A stretch of DNA of 23,236 nt. Source: a virus. Shown piece by piece: positions 1 to 7,586 of this stretch; the first letter of the stretch is position 1, and each line of letters opens with the position of its first letter. The stretch is taken from the IMG/VR virus record IMGVR_UViG_3300037882_000996, positions 1 to 23,236 of that record; one strand, 5' to 3'. Under the pieces are notes generated by a model. That model was given only the letters and a program-made list of their open reading frames with translations. It was not told the DNA's origin and searched no databases. The translations under genes were made by a program, and so were the position numbers.

Positions 1-1047
1 GGAAGATTAAACCCACTAACCGACATTACCACAACTGCCGGGCTACCATTCACAGGGGGGAAAGATGGTGTGTGTTATGCATTTCGGAAAGTGTGCATTG
101 ACATTCTAAAAGGAATCAAAGAAGATGAAACCCTGTTCATAATGATTCATTCAATGGATGAGGGTGACGATTGGGAAGATCCAAATAACTGGCATAAGTC
201 AAATCCTTCATTGGATGCCCCTGGTTGTGTTACTCTTGACGATCTTAAAGCCGATTTTATCAAAGCAAAGAACGAAGGGCAAAGTAAAATGGTGTCTTTC
301 AAAACCAAGTCTTTGAATATTTGGACTGACGCCCCTAAAGTTTGGATTGAGGATAAAATATGGATGCAGGGAAAAGATAAAATTCAAATTAGGCCCGTTA
401 AATGGTTTGCCGGTTATGACGGTGGCCGGACTTATGACTTCAGTGCGTGGGTTCTGCTTTCGGAGCCAGACGAAAACGGGATCCATGACGTGATCCCTTT
501 CTTTTGGATACCTGACGATACTTTGGAGGAAAGAGAAAAAGAAGATCGCACCACTTACCGAGATTGGCGTGAAGGTAAATTTCTTTTCACTACTCAGGGA
601 AACTCAATTTCAACCGATGACATACGTCACCATATTGCAAAATCTATGAGTGAATTTGAAATCGAAGGAACGTATTATGATCCGGCTTTATTCGCTGGTG
701 AAATGATGGCTAAACTTGTAGATGAATTTGGAACAGATAAATTTGAACCTTACTCGCAAGCTATCTGGACAAGTGATGGCAACGGCATGAGTCCACCGAC
801 TAAACTACTTGAGATCGCTATCAAAACCGGAAAGATTAGGCACGGTGCGCACCCCGTTTTACGCTGGAACTGCCGGAATAGTGAACTATTGATAGACAAA
901 AACGAGAATATCAAGATCATAAAAGGCAATCCAAAGCAAAGGGTTGATGGTATGGTGGCCCTTGTTATGGCTATGGCGAGGTATAGTAGATGGCAAAAAG
1001 ATCAGATTGATGCGGTAGATTGGGGTATTACAACGGTTAAAATGTAG
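1..1047 (+). CDS. Phage terminase large subunit, C-terminal part (5' end cut by window edge)
   Basis: This is the motor/nuclease that packages DNA into the prohead and cuts it. The frame is open from base 1, so the GTG at 70 is not the real start; the N-terminal ATPase part with the Walker motifs lies outside the window. What remains is the end of the ATPase domain and the RNase-H-like nuclease domain. Three acidic positions fit the metal site: Asp at 418 in GYDGGRTYDFSAW, Asp at 679 in YYDPALFAG, and Asp at 946 in DGMVALVMAMAR. This pattern is typical of the HK97/Terminase_1 type. The stop at 1045 is four bases before the next ATG, and portal, protease and capsid genes follow in the usual order. 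The family is confident; whether cos- or pac-type cannot be told. Confidence 0.93.
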   Translation, partial: GRLNPLTDITTTAGLPFTGGKDGVCYAFRKVCIDILKGIKEDETLFIMIHSMDEGDDWEDPNNWHKSNPSLDAPGCVTLDDLKADFIKAKNEGQSKMVSFKTKSLNIWTDAPKVWIEDKIWMQGKDKIQIRPVKWFAGYDGGRTYDFSAWVLLSEPDENGIHDVIPFFWIPDDTLEEREKEDRTTYRDWREGKFLFTTQGNSISTDDIRHHIAKSMSEFEIEGTYYDPALFAGEMMAKLVDEFGTDKFEPYSQAIWTSDGNGMSPPTKLLEIAIKTGKIRHGAHPVLRWNCRNSELLIDKNENIKIIKGNPKQRVDGMVALVMAMARYSRWQKDQIDAVDWGITTVKM

Positions 1048-1051
1048 TTTT

Positions 1052-1243
1052 ATGGTCAATATTCCAACACAATGGACAAATCATGGATTTATGATGCGTT
1101 ATGAACAGATTGTAAAGGAAAGCGATACATACTTTGAAGCCTACCATAAAACAGAGGCCGAACATGAAAAACTTTTCGGCCATAAGAGGTATAAAAACTT
1201 TGAATCTTTCAGAGCCACACGCACCCAAATGATAAAAAGGTAG
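1052..1243 (+). CDS. Small conserved phage protein between terminase and portal
   Basis: This is a 63-residue soluble protein, charged and probably helical, starting at an ATG four bases after the terminase stop. It has an acidic/aromatic middle (EHEKLFGHKRYKNFESFR). I recall small proteins with a similar 'E-K-FG-R-Y-nFeSFR' tail at this position in Bacteroidetes phages, but I know of no established function. No membrane segment, signal peptide or metal motif is visible. Its position suggests a late gene, perhaps linked to packaging or head assembly, but that is only inference. It is very likely a real gene because of its tight spacing and the lack of an alternative frame. Confidence 0.7.
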   Translation: MVNIPTQWTNHGFMMRYEQIVKESDTYFEAYHKTEAEHEKLFGHKRYKNFESFRATRTQMIKR

Positions 1244-1271
1244 TTTTACTACATACGAATAAATTAAAAAC

Positions 1272-1324
1272 GCTTGCAAATTTGTTGCGTGGGAATAATA
1301 TCACGCGTAAAAACATTTGCAAGC
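1272..1324 (+). repeat. Imperfect inverted repeat / RNA hairpin upstream of portal gene
   Basis: Perfect 10-base arms GCTTGCAAAT (1272-1281) and ATTTGCAAGC (1315-1324) enclose a second 5-base pair of arms, GCGTG (1287-1291) and CACGC (1302-1306). GTT (1284-1286) can also pair with AAC (1312-1314). Together this gives about 18 pairs broken by two small bulges, with a loop of about 10 bases. It occupies most of the 93-base gap between 1243 and the portal ATG at 1337. No T-run follows, so it does not look like an intrinsic terminator. It could be an mRNA processing or stability element, or it could control portal translation. Confidence 0.6.
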
Positions 1325-1336
1325 AATGTAAGCCTT

Positions 1337-2641
1337 ATGGCTAACGTATCTTTTCGCGGTTCGCTGAAAGATGACAAGTGGTTTCAAGAAAATTTTCCAG
1401 GATGGTTTGATGCAATAGGCTCAGGCGGCTCAGTGAGCAAGCGCAACGCGATAAAAATAGGAACCGTTTACATTTGCCTAAACATTTTAGGCGAAACTTT
1501 CGGTTCACTACCGTTCGATGTCAAGCAAGACACATCAAAAGGCCGCATAACCCGCAAAGACAGTCCAGTTTATAAGTTAATACACGACAGACCAAACCCA
1601 TATACTAACGCTTACGACTTTTGGTCAACCATTGTCAAATTAATCAAAGGATGGGGTAACGCTTACGCAAGAATCCAATTTCAAAAAGGCGTTCCGGTTG
1701 CTATTTGGCAGTTACACCCTTCCGATGTTGATATTTTAATGACTGAATCAGGACTTTTCTATAAAGTTAAGTCAACAGGCAAAACATACCCTTACACCGA
1801 GATACTACATTTCAAAAACTTTTCTTTGGACGGTATTGTCGGGCTTTCGGCCATTGACGAGAACCGTATCACTATGGGTCACGCCAAAAAACTGAAAGAG
1901 TATAACAGTTCTTTGGTTGGCAACCGTCCACACGGCTATTTAACAGCCCCAACCGCTCCAAAAGACATCACTCAGAAAGAAAATATGAAGGCTCAGTGGA
2001 CTGGGGTCAACAAAACAGGGGTTGAAATGGTCGGAGATGTGCCACTTTTGTACGGTGGTTTAGAGTTTAAAGCCCTCACTTTACCAGCCGATGCAGTTGC
2101 TTATATTGAGTCAACAGACCTATCAGAGCAGGAAATTTGCGGTATTTTTCGTATTCCACCTACTTTAGCACAGAATTACAAGCGCGCAACATTTAGTAAC
2201 GCAGAACAACAGGATTTGGTGTTTTCAAAGTACTCGTTAGCTATGCGAACTGGTATGGAACAGGAGTGTAATGCAAAACTTTTCAGGTCTGATAACTACG
2301 ATTCACAAGAACCGCTTTATACTAAGTTCAATCTGAAAGGACTTTTAGCCGGGGATTTGAAAACACGCAAAGAATTCTATCAGATGGGATTGACTTTGGG
2401 ACTATTCTCACAGAATCAAGTATTAGCACTTGAGGATATGGAAGGCTTCGAGGGTGGAGATCGCAGATACATTCAGGGTGCAATGGTTCCGCTTGATTTG
2501 CTGGATGAATTCGTGAAGAAAGGGAAAACCACAACCACAGAACAGCAGCCGAAAGAAGCCATCAGCGATGAGCAGCGTAAACAATTGCGCAGCATATTAA
2601 ACGGGCATTATCAGGACGTAATAGACATACTTGAGTCATGA
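1337..2641 (+). CDS. Phage portal protein (HK97 family)
   Basis: This is the dodecameric ring at the capsid vertex through which DNA enters and to which the neck and tail attach. The 434-residue protein is read from the ATG at 1337. The frame is open upstream to a TTG at 1274, but that stretch lies in the hairpin and would add an unlikely Cys-rich leader. Family features are the N-terminal 'GTVYICLNILGETFGSLPF' helix, 'GNAYARI', 'LHPSDVDI', 'YPYTEILHFKN', and the C-terminal 'EICGIFRIPPTLAQ' followed by 'TFSNAEQQ'. These match HK97-type portals in order and length. The last codons overlap the protease start by four bases (ATGA). The C-terminal tail is Gln/Lys-rich and probably disordered. Confidence 0.95.
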   Translation: MANVSFRGSLKDDKWFQENFPGWFDAIGSGGSVSKRNAIKIGTVYICLNILGETFGSLPFDVKQDTSKGRITRKDSPVYKLIHDRPNPYTNAYDFWSTIVKLIKGWGNAYARIQFQKGVPVAIWQLHPSDVDILMTESGLFYKVKSTGKTYPYTEILHFKNFSLDGIVGLSAIDENRITMGHAKKLKEYNSSLVGNRPHGYLTAPTAPKDITQKENMKAQWTGVNKTGVEMVGDVPLLYGGLEFKALTLPADAVAYIESTDLSEQEICGIFRIPPTLAQNYKRATFSNAEQQDLVFSKYSLAMRTGMEQECNAKLFRSDNYDSQEPLYTKFNLKGLLAGDLKTRKEFYQMGLTLGLFSQNQVLALEDMEGFEGGDRRYIQGAMVPLDLLDEFVKKGKTTTTEQQPKEAISDEQRKQLRSILNGHYQDVIDILES

Positions 2642-3237
2642 AAAAGGATTATATAACCGACATAGCTAACGCAGAGCGAAGATTCTTTGCTTTGCCGTTA
2701 GAAATTGAAAAGCGCGAAGGCAAAGAAAGCCGAACCATCACCGGATACGCGGCTGTTTTCAATAAAGACAGTGAAGATTTTGGCGGATGGGTTGAGCGTA
2801 TTGCACCTGGCGCATTTAACGAAGTGTTGAATGATGATGCGGTTGCCCTGTTTAATCATGATCCTAATTTTGTTTTGGCGCGCAATAAAGTGAATATGAC
2901 CTTATCAATTGATGATATAGGATTGAAGTATTCATTTGAGGCACCAAATACAACAGCTGGAAACGATTTACTTGAGAATATCCGCATAGGAAATATTCAA
3001 AAATCATCCTTTGCCTTTACTACCATGTCAACACAATGGGATGATGCTAAAGAAGGTAAATCAGTTAGAACTATATTAAAAGTTGAAAGATTGTATGATG
3101 TTAGCCCGGTAACGTACCCGGCTTACCCTGATACCACAGTAGCTTCACGGTCATTTAGTGAATTGCAACACAAAGATGACTTCAAAATAGAAATTGCAAA
3201 ACGTAGAAATGAACTTTTTAAACTAACAAACCAATAG
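2638..3237 (+). CDS. Prohead maturation protease (HK97 gp4 / peptidase S78-like)
   Basis: This serine protease is packaged in the prohead and cleaves the capsid protein delta domain and itself. In the 199 residues, the N-terminal part 'RTITGYAAVFN' and 'VERIAPGAFNEVL' is diagnostic. His74 in LFNHDPNFVLAR and Ser123/Ser124 in QKSSFAF are the expected catalytic His and Ser, and 'VERLYDVSPVTYPAYPDT' (with Glu150) is the conserved C-terminal strand that carries the third residue. The length fits the family. The start overlaps the portal stop by ATGA, which suggests translational coupling, and the capsid gene starts four bases after its stop. The basic C-terminal tail (residues about 180-199) is probably a removable targeting tail. 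Family confident; exact triad inferred. Confidence 0.95.
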   Translation: MKKDYITDIANAERRFFALPLEIEKREGKESRTITGYAAVFNKDSEDFGGWVERIAPGAFNEVLNDDAVALFNHDPNFVLARNKVNMTLSIDDIGLKYSFEAPNTTAGNDLLENIRIGNIQKSSFAFTTMSTQWDDAKEGKSVRTILKVERLYDVSPVTYPAYPDTTVASRSFSELQHKDDFKIEIAKRRNELFKLTNQ

Positions 3238-3241
3238 AACA

Positions 3242-4600
3242 ATGAAAACGACCGCAGAACAGATCAAAGCCCTCAAGGAAGAGAGAGCCGATAAGATCAA
3301 ATTAATGGATGGCCTTATCGACAAGGCTGAGACTGAAAAGCGTAACCTATCAACAGAAGAAGATACTAAATACAAGGGTATCAAATCAGAAGTTGAAGGA
3401 TATTCAGAAAGACTTAACCGTCTGGAAGAAAAATTGAAGCGCGAAATGGAAGAGGCTGCTAATACCAAGCCTGTTGATTTTAGCACACAAGGCGATCAAT
3501 CCGATAAGGATAAAAAAGATTTGCGAAAATTCAGTATGCTAAAAGTGGTTCGCTCACAAGCACCTAACCATTTTCCTGAAGCTAAACTTGAAGGTCTTGA
3601 AAAAGAGATGCACGAAGAAGCCGTTAAGGAAGCTCGTGCCAATGGTGGAGTAGTTAAAGGTATTGGTGTACCTTCAATCATCCTTCGTTCATGGGGTGAG
3701 CAAGAAAAACGAGATATGACAGCCGGAACAACTACCAACGGTGGTTTCTTTATCCAGACTGACGTATCCAGCGATATCATTGACCCGCTTCGTAACCGTT
3801 TGGTTGTGGCTCAAGCCGGTGCGCGTTTCCTTTCTCAATTACAGGGAAATTTGGACATCCCTAAAAACGGTGGAGTGTCGGTAGCATGGGCAACAACTGA
3901 AAACGCAACAGCGACAGAAAGTACACCTACCATTGGACGCGTTCAATTAACACCTAAAAGATTGGCCGGTTTTTCTGACTTGTCAGTTCAACTGATTAAG
4001 CAAACATCTTGGAGCGTTGAAAACATGGTGCGTCAGGATTATTTGAACGCCCTTGCGGTTGCTCTTGATCTTGCAGCTTTGAACGGAACCGGTGCAGGTG
4101 GACAGCCAACTGGTATTTTAGGAACTGCCGGTATTGGATCTGTGGTTGGTGGAACTAACGGTTTAGCCCCGGACAACACGCATATTACCAAACTTGAGGA
4201 AGAAGTTTCGATTGATAACGCTGACATGGGTGCTTTGTCTTACATTACTAACCCTAAAGTGCGTAGAGCATTGAAGAACACAGCTATTGAAAGCGGTGAC
4301 GCTATCCGTGTTTGGGATCGTATGGATAACGCACGTCCTTTGAACGGTTACCCTGCTTACATCACTAATAATATGCCTTCAAACCTTACCAAAGGTTCTG
4401 CTTCAGGCGTTTGTTCAGCTATCTTGTTTGGTAACTTCAACGACTTGTTAATCGGTATGTGGGGAGGTATGGATGTTCAATCTAACCCTTACACTAAGTT
4501 GAAAGAAGGACAGATTGAAGTGGTTGCAGCGGTTTACGCAGATGTTGCGGTTCGTAGAGCTGAATCATTCGCGGCTATGTTAGACGCCTTAACAGCCTAA
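3242..4600 (+). CDS. Major capsid protein (HK97 fold) with N-terminal delta/scaffold domain
   Basis: This 452-residue protein forms the icosahedral shell. Residues 1-75 are a highly charged coiled coil, the expected delta domain that acts as a built-in scaffold, so no separate scaffold gene is needed. A linker region (about 76-155) follows, containing FSMLKVVRS and LEGLEKEMHEEA as in many HK97-type capsids. The shell part starts near 'MTAGTTTNGGFFIQTD' (residues 159-174), and protease cleavage probably occurs shortly before this; the site is not identifiable by eye. P-domain and E-loop elements include 'GNLDIPKNGGVSVAW', 'LSVQLIKQTSWSVENMV', 'NGTGAGGQPTGIL' and the C-terminal 'EGQIEVVAAVYADVAVRR'. 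The preceding gene is the cognate protease. Confidence 0.96.
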   Translation: MKTTAEQIKALKEERADKIKLMDGLIDKAETEKRNLSTEEDTKYKGIKSEVEGYSERLNRLEEKLKREMEEAANTKPVDFSTQGDQSDKDKKDLRKFSMLKVVRSQAPNHFPEAKLEGLEKEMHEEAVKEARANGGVVKGIGVPSIILRSWGEQEKRDMTAGTTTNGGFFIQTDVSSDIIDPLRNRLVVAQAGARFLSQLQGNLDIPKNGGVSVAWATTENATATESTPTIGRVQLTPKRLAGFSDLSVQLIKQTSWSVENMVRQDYLNALAVALDLAALNGTGAGGQPTGILGTAGIGSVVGGTNGLAPDNTHITKLEEEVSIDNADMGALSYITNPKVRRALKNTAIESGDAIRVWDRMDNARPLNGYPAYITNNMPSNLTKGSASGVCSAILFGNFNDLLIGMWGGMDVQSNPYTKLKEGQIEVVAAVYADVAVRRAESFAAMLDALTA

Positions 4601-4602
4601 TC

Positions 4603-4785
4603 ATGAAGATTGAATTTGTTAGACCCGGAGCCGGATTTGGCTTCGGGTATAATACCGGAGATGTTGGTGATGTTGCTGATAAAGACGCTGAAAAACTTAT
4701 TGAGGCTGGAATTGCTATTCCGGCTAAACAAAAAGTAGAAACAGCGGAGTCAAAAGCGAAGCCAGAAAAATCGGTAAAGAAATAA
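4603..4785 (+). CDS. Small capsid-linked protein of unknown function
   Basis: This 60-residue protein begins two bases after the capsid stop. The N-terminal part is a small predicted beta-rich unit (MKIEFVRPGAGFGFGYNTGD), then 'VADKDAEKLIEAGIAIPA', then a Lys/Ala/Glu-rich tail. The 'G-(D/S)-V-x-x-V-x-x-x-x-A-x-KLIE-x-x-x-A' pattern recurs in the small protein at 6605-6796, which suggests the two are distant paralogues. Small proteins of this type often sit between capsid and connector genes, and a head decoration or connector-accessory role is possible but unproven. No membrane segment or catalytic motif is seen. Confidence 0.7.
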   Translation: MKIEFVRPGAGFGFGYNTGDVGDVADKDAEKLIEAGIAIPAKQKVETAESKAKPEKSVKK

Positions 4786-4806
4786 TTTGAAAACACGTTC
4801 TTTGAA

Positions 4807-5367
4807 ATGGTTTATAAGTTAATCACAGCCCCGACAGAACTTTCGATAACACTTGCAGAGGCGAAAGCGCAAATGAATATTGATAATGCTTTCACGGGTG
4901 ACGATACTTTGATAACCTCAGACATTCACGCGGCTACTTTGCATATTGAAAAGATAATTCAAAGTCCGATCATGGCGCAAACTTGGGAATTACAGTTAAC
5001 GGATTTTGTGGAGACGTTTAAGATTCATAAAACCCCGGTTGCTTCGATTACAAGTTTGAAGCATGATGATATTTTAAACGCAGAGCAAACAGTTGACCCA
5101 AGTAACTACCAAACCGATTTATCAAGCGTCCCTGCTCGTGTTATCCTAAATAGTGGATACTCAAGTCCAAGCGTTTACGATAAGTTTGACGCGGTAAGGT
5201 TAAGATTTGTTTCAGGTTATGCGAATGCAGCAGCGGTACCGGAGGATTTGAAAAAGTGGATTAAAGTTCTGGTTACTCAGTTCTATCAATTCAAAGATTA
5301 CACCGTAAAGAAAGAAACTGAGGACTTGATTGTCAGAAACCTAATGAGAAGCGCAGCATGGCTTTAA
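4807..5367 (+). CDS. Head-tail connector protein (HK97 gp6 / phiE125 gp8-like)
   Basis: This 186-residue adaptor binds beneath the portal and extends the DNA channel. The N-terminal 'ITLAEAKAQMNID' with 'DDTLITSDIHAATLHIEKII' is the helical signature of the gp6-like adaptor family. The middle (WELQLTDF, TPVASITSLKH) and the C-terminal helices (VPEDLKKWIKVLVTQFYQF) fit the longer phiE125 gp8-type version. It lies between the capsid-linked small gene and the head-closure gene, exactly where this component is expected. Its end overlaps the next gene by ten bases, suggesting coupled translation. Confidence 0.88.
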   Translation: MVYKLITAPTELSITLAEAKAQMNIDNAFTGDDTLITSDIHAATLHIEKIIQSPIMAQTWELQLTDFVETFKIHKTPVASITSLKHDDILNAEQTVDPSNYQTDLSSVPARVILNSGYSSPSVYDKFDAVRLRFVSGYANAAAVPEDLKKWIKVLVTQFYQFKDYTVKKETEDLIVRNLMRSAAWL

Positions 5368-5717
5368 GAGGGTTTCAGCCTGGAGAATTAGATCAAATCA
5401 TTACCTTCTTTGCACCCACAAAGTCAAAGAATGCCATTGGTGAGGTTGTTTCTTCCCTATCCGAACAAGGAGCAACGAGGGCGCAACGGATTTTTAAAAG
5501 TTCTTCTGAGAAGATAGATGCACAGCAACAGGTAGGGGTAACGATGCAGGACTTTAGAATTTATGACCGCAGGTTTTCGATTACCCACGAATGGGAGTTC
5601 AATGTGTTTAGTATTGCAAGCCCTTCCGATGTCAGTAGGTATCGGGTAAGAGGGATTCAGAAAGAAGGACGCGGCAACAGTGTAATTATAACGGCAGAAT
5701 ATCGCGACAATGGGTAA
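5358..5717 (+). CDS. Head closure / head-tail joining protein (SPP1 gp16-like)
   Basis: This 119-residue beta-barrel neck protein closes the portal channel and receives the tail. Family features read by eye are 'GELDQIITFFAPTKSKNAIGEV' near the N-terminus, 'ATRAQRIFKSSSEK' in the middle, and a C-terminal strand pair 'RYRVRGIQKEGRGNSVIITA'. Length and order match head-tail joining proteins of HK97/SPP1-type siphoviruses. The ATG at 5358 overlaps the connector gene by ten bases, and the stop overlaps the next gene by eight. Family assignment is fairly confident, though the sequence is divergent. Confidence 0.85.
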   Translation: MALRGFQPGELDQIITFFAPTKSKNAIGEVVSSLSEQGATRAQRIFKSSSEKIDAQQQVGVTMQDFRIYDRRFSITHEWEFNVFSIASPSDVSRYRVRGIQKEGRGNSVIITAEYRDNG

Positions 5718-6198
5718 GACGCTCGAAATAAAAATCGAAGGCTTTATAAACGTTAAAAAGTTTTTTAAAGACGTTGGTTATGAAATGAGCGACCGCGAAT
5801 TAGGGCAGGTTATCAGAGCGGGAGGTATCGAGATCACGAAAGCAGCGAAACGAAATATTCCTTTTGTCGGTGAGGTTAAAACCAAGTTAAAAAAAGACTT
5901 AGTAACCAGCCGGGTGAAAGGTGGAAAGGGTAAGCCCTATGTTTTGTCAGGGCCATCATTTACGCAAGAGATTGACGGGGTAAAGGTGGCGGTAATTGCT
6001 CAACACATGACCGAGGGATTTAAACAAACCCAACGGGCAAGCGATGGAAGGCGAAGGGGAGTAGTTAAAAACCAACTTGACAACACAATGATACGCGGTT
6101 TTAAAACGTCTGAAGGCCAAAGAAACAACGCCATGAATAAAGCGATGCAAAGAAAGTTAATGAAGATACGGGCGAAAAATAAAGGCGTTTTGATATGA
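5710..6198 (+). CDS. Tail completion protein (HK97 gp10-like)
   Basis: This is a 162-residue, strongly basic protein. It shows the pattern of the HK97-gp10 family: an N-terminal 'LEIKIEGFINVKKFFKDV', a helix with 'VIRAGGIEITKAAKRNIPF', a conserved K/R-rich loop with 'KKDLVTSRVK', then 'KPYVLSGPSF' and 'VAVIAQHMTEGF'. The family caps the head-proximal end of the tail or helps join it. The long basic C-terminal part (residues about 110-162, rich in Arg/Lys/Asn/Met) is longer than usual. It overlaps the preceding gene by eight bases and the next by ATGA. The position between head closure and tail terminator agrees with the call. Confidence 0.82.
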   Translation: MGKTLEIKIEGFINVKKFFKDVGYEMSDRELGQVIRAGGIEITKAAKRNIPFVGEVKTKLKKDLVTSRVKGGKGKPYVLSGPSFTQEIDGVKVAVIAQHMTEGFKQTQRASDGRRRGVVKNQLDNTMIRGFKTSEGQRNNAMNKAMQRKLMKIRAKNKGVLI

Positions 6199-6605
6199 AT
6201 GCTGAATTAGCCGTATATCATATTTTAGCTAACGATGTAACATTTAACGCACACGTTGGAGGTTCAGCGAGTGCATCAAAAATTTATTATGACATTGCTC
6301 CACAAACTGCCGTACTACCTTATACGGTTTTGCGCGAATCTTCGGTTGACCCTAATGACACTAAATCGGGAGGTTCAGACTTTGATTTTGATAATATTGA
6401 GGTAAGGCATTTTGCAGCCACAAGGTTAGAAGTAGCGAACATGGCCAGGGATGCGCGGTTGGCATTGGATAGGGTGGCCGAAGGAACTTATAACACGATA
6501 CAGGTAGTAAGTATTCAGTATATAACACAGTTTTCAGACGTTGAAGAAATGGAAGATTCTGTGCAGCACATTAAGGAACAACTTTACAAAGTAATAGCAC
6601 GATAA
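6195..6605 (+). CDS. Tail terminator protein (DUF3168-like)
   Basis: This 136-residue protein probably forms the hexameric ring that ends tail-tube growth and binds the neck. The N-terminal 'LAVYHILANDVTFNAHVGG' and 'KIYYDIAPQTAVLPYTVLRE' follow the DUF3168 pattern of helix, 'y...P...p.Py.v' and strand. The middle 'EVRHFAATRLEVANMARDARLALD' is the conserved helix that follows the third strand. It starts by ATGA overlap with the tail completion gene and ends with a TAATG overlap with the next gene. The role is assigned from family and position. Confidence 0.83.
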   Translation: MNAELAVYHILANDVTFNAHVGGSASASKIYYDIAPQTAVLPYTVLRESSVDPNDTKSGGSDFDFDNIEVRHFAATRLEVANMARDARLALDRVAEGTYNTIQVVSIQYITQFSDVEEMEDSVQHIKEQLYKVIAR

Positions 6606-6796
6606 TGGCAAAGTATGTAAGGATAAAAAAAGACACTAAAAACCCAAACGGTAAAACGTGGTTGGCTGGTAGCGTTCACATGGTAGGAAATGATTTAGCT
6701 AAAAAGCTAATTGAAGATAAAGAAGCCGAGGACTCAACCGGCCCGGAATCGGAATTTGTTGAGGCAATAAAAAAAGTAACACGAAAACGTAAATAA
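6605..6796 (+). CDS. Small protein of unknown function, distant paralogue of the 4603-4785 product
   Basis: This 63-residue basic protein is joined to the tail terminator gene by a TAATG overlap and ends two bases before the tail tube gene. It has an N-terminal strand-like 'MAKYVRIKKDT', then 'LAGSVHMVGNDLAKKLIED', then an acidic linker and a Lys/Arg-rich end. The 'aG-x-V-x-x-V-x-x-x-x-A-K/E-KLIE' core is shared with the capsid-linked small protein upstream. No known function is recognised. Placement between terminator and tube suggests a neck or tube accessory role. It is real by spacing and codon pattern; the function is unknown. Confidence 0.7.
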   Translation: MAKYVRIKKDTKNPNGKTWLAGSVHMVGNDLAKKLIEDKEAEDSTGPESEFVEAIKKVTRKRK

Positions 6797-6798
6797 AA

Positions 6799-7209
6799 AT
6801 GGCAAAGCAAAATTCAACCAAATGGAAGATGTTAGTTGGCGGGGTCGCTATTGACAATCTTACCGAAGTAAGTATCGAGATCAATAATAAACTTATTGAC
6901 GTAACGACAAAAGATTCTGCCGGATGGGAAGAATTTCTAACCGGTGGCGGGTTGAAGGGCGCAAGCTTTTCAATATCTGGGCTGGTAGATTTTGCCGATA
7001 CCAACTACACGCCTGATGAAATATTCACGTCCCTTGTAGCTGGCTCACAGTTGGCACTTGAGGCAAGTGACGCAGTGACAGGGAGTAAAGAATACACCTT
7101 TACAGGTATGTTTGAAAAGTATTCCGTTGATGGCGGTGTTGAGGATGTTATAAAGTTTTCCGCTTCAGGTAAAGCCACAGGAGTAGTAACTCAAGCCACT
7201 ATCGTATAA
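6799..7209 (+). CDS. Major tail tube protein (TP901-1 family)
   Basis: This 136-residue protein polymerises into the hollow tail tube. The pattern is typical of TP901-1-type major tail proteins: an N-terminal 'LVGGVAIDNLTEVSIEINNK', then 'LIDVTTKDSAGWEEFLTGG' followed by 'GASFSISGLVDF', a helical 'DEIFTSLVAGSQL', and C-terminal strands 'YTFTGMFEKYSV' and 'IKFSASGKATG'. The size is at the short end for the family, with no extra Ig-like domain. Its stop TAA overlaps the ATG of the chaperone gene, so the tube and chaperones are probably made from the same message. Confidence 0.9.
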   Translation: MAKQNSTKWKMLVGGVAIDNLTEVSIEINNKLIDVTTKDSAGWEEFLTGGGLKGASFSISGLVDFADTNYTPDEIFTSLVAGSQLALEASDAVTGSKEYTFTGMFEKYSVDGGVEDVIKFSASGKATGVVTQATIV

Positions 7210-7586
7210 TGAAGAATATCAATATCGGAGGCAAAGAGCGGCCAATATCTTTTAGCCGCAATGCGTTAATCGAATTTGAAAAGACTTCTGGGGTAAAGCT
7301 AATGAGCGGCAACCGTAACTGGTTTGAATCTGCCGAAAGTTGGACTGCCTTAATGTATGCCGGTTTGAAGTGGGGGCTATACAACCCATCGAACGGTAAA
7401 GAGCCAAAACCGGACTTTACTATTCACATGGTTAACGATTGGATTGAATCGCGAATTGAATGTCTTTCCGAGATGTGGGAGGTATTCAACGATTCAATGC
7501 CTAAGGTTAACGGTGAAAAAAAAAGCGAAGTAGTGGCAAGCGAGAAAAGCGAGGGACTTTCACCTGGGAACAGTTCGATAGAATAG
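7209..7586 (+). CDS. Tail assembly chaperone G
   Basis: This 125-residue protein, by analogy with lambda gpG, binds the tape measure and tail tube subunits during tail assembly and is absent from the finished virion. 'NIGGKERPISFSRNALIEFEKTSG' is the characteristic start of this chaperone class, followed by a helical region around 'SWTALMYAGLKWGLY' and 'HMVNDWIESRIECLSEMWEV'. The last 20 or so residues, after the AAA AAA codons at 7518-7523, are low-complexity (Lys/Ser/Glu), as expected for a stretch that doubles as the slip region. Its position between tube and tape measure is diagnostic. A share of ribosomes should shift to give the G-T fusion described separately. Confidence 0.87.
   Translation: MKNINIGGKERPISFSRNALIEFEKTSGVKLMSGNRNWFESAESWTALMYAGLKWGLYNPSNGKEPKPDFTIHMVNDWIESRIECLSEMWEVFNDSMPKVNGEKKSEVVASEKSEGLSPGNSSIE
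7516..7524 (+). promoter_or_regulatory. Programmed -1 ribosomal frameshift site (nine-A slippery run)
   Basis: Nine As lie in the phase GAA AAA AAA AGC. The heptamer A AAA AAA at 7517-7523 has both the P-site and A-site codons (7518-7520, 7521-7523) able to re-pair one base back. The -1 frame has stops at 7508-7510 and 7514-7516 and then opens exactly at 7517, continuing to 7882. No strong downstream pseudoknot was found by eye. GGTGAAA (7512-7518) can pair with TTTCACC (7558-7564), but it spans the slip site and its role is doubtful. Confidence 0.85.

Noticed and set aside
1272-1324. The portal-upstream hairpin as an intrinsic terminator or integron attC-like site
   Set aside because: No T-run follows the stem, and the downstream portal gene must be expressed with its neighbours. 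There is no integron core-site arrangement or cassette organisation.
1274-1336. N-terminal extension of the portal protein from TTG 1274
   Set aside because: It would translate one arm of the hairpin into a Cys-rich leader not expected in portals; the ATG at 1337 fits the family N-terminus.
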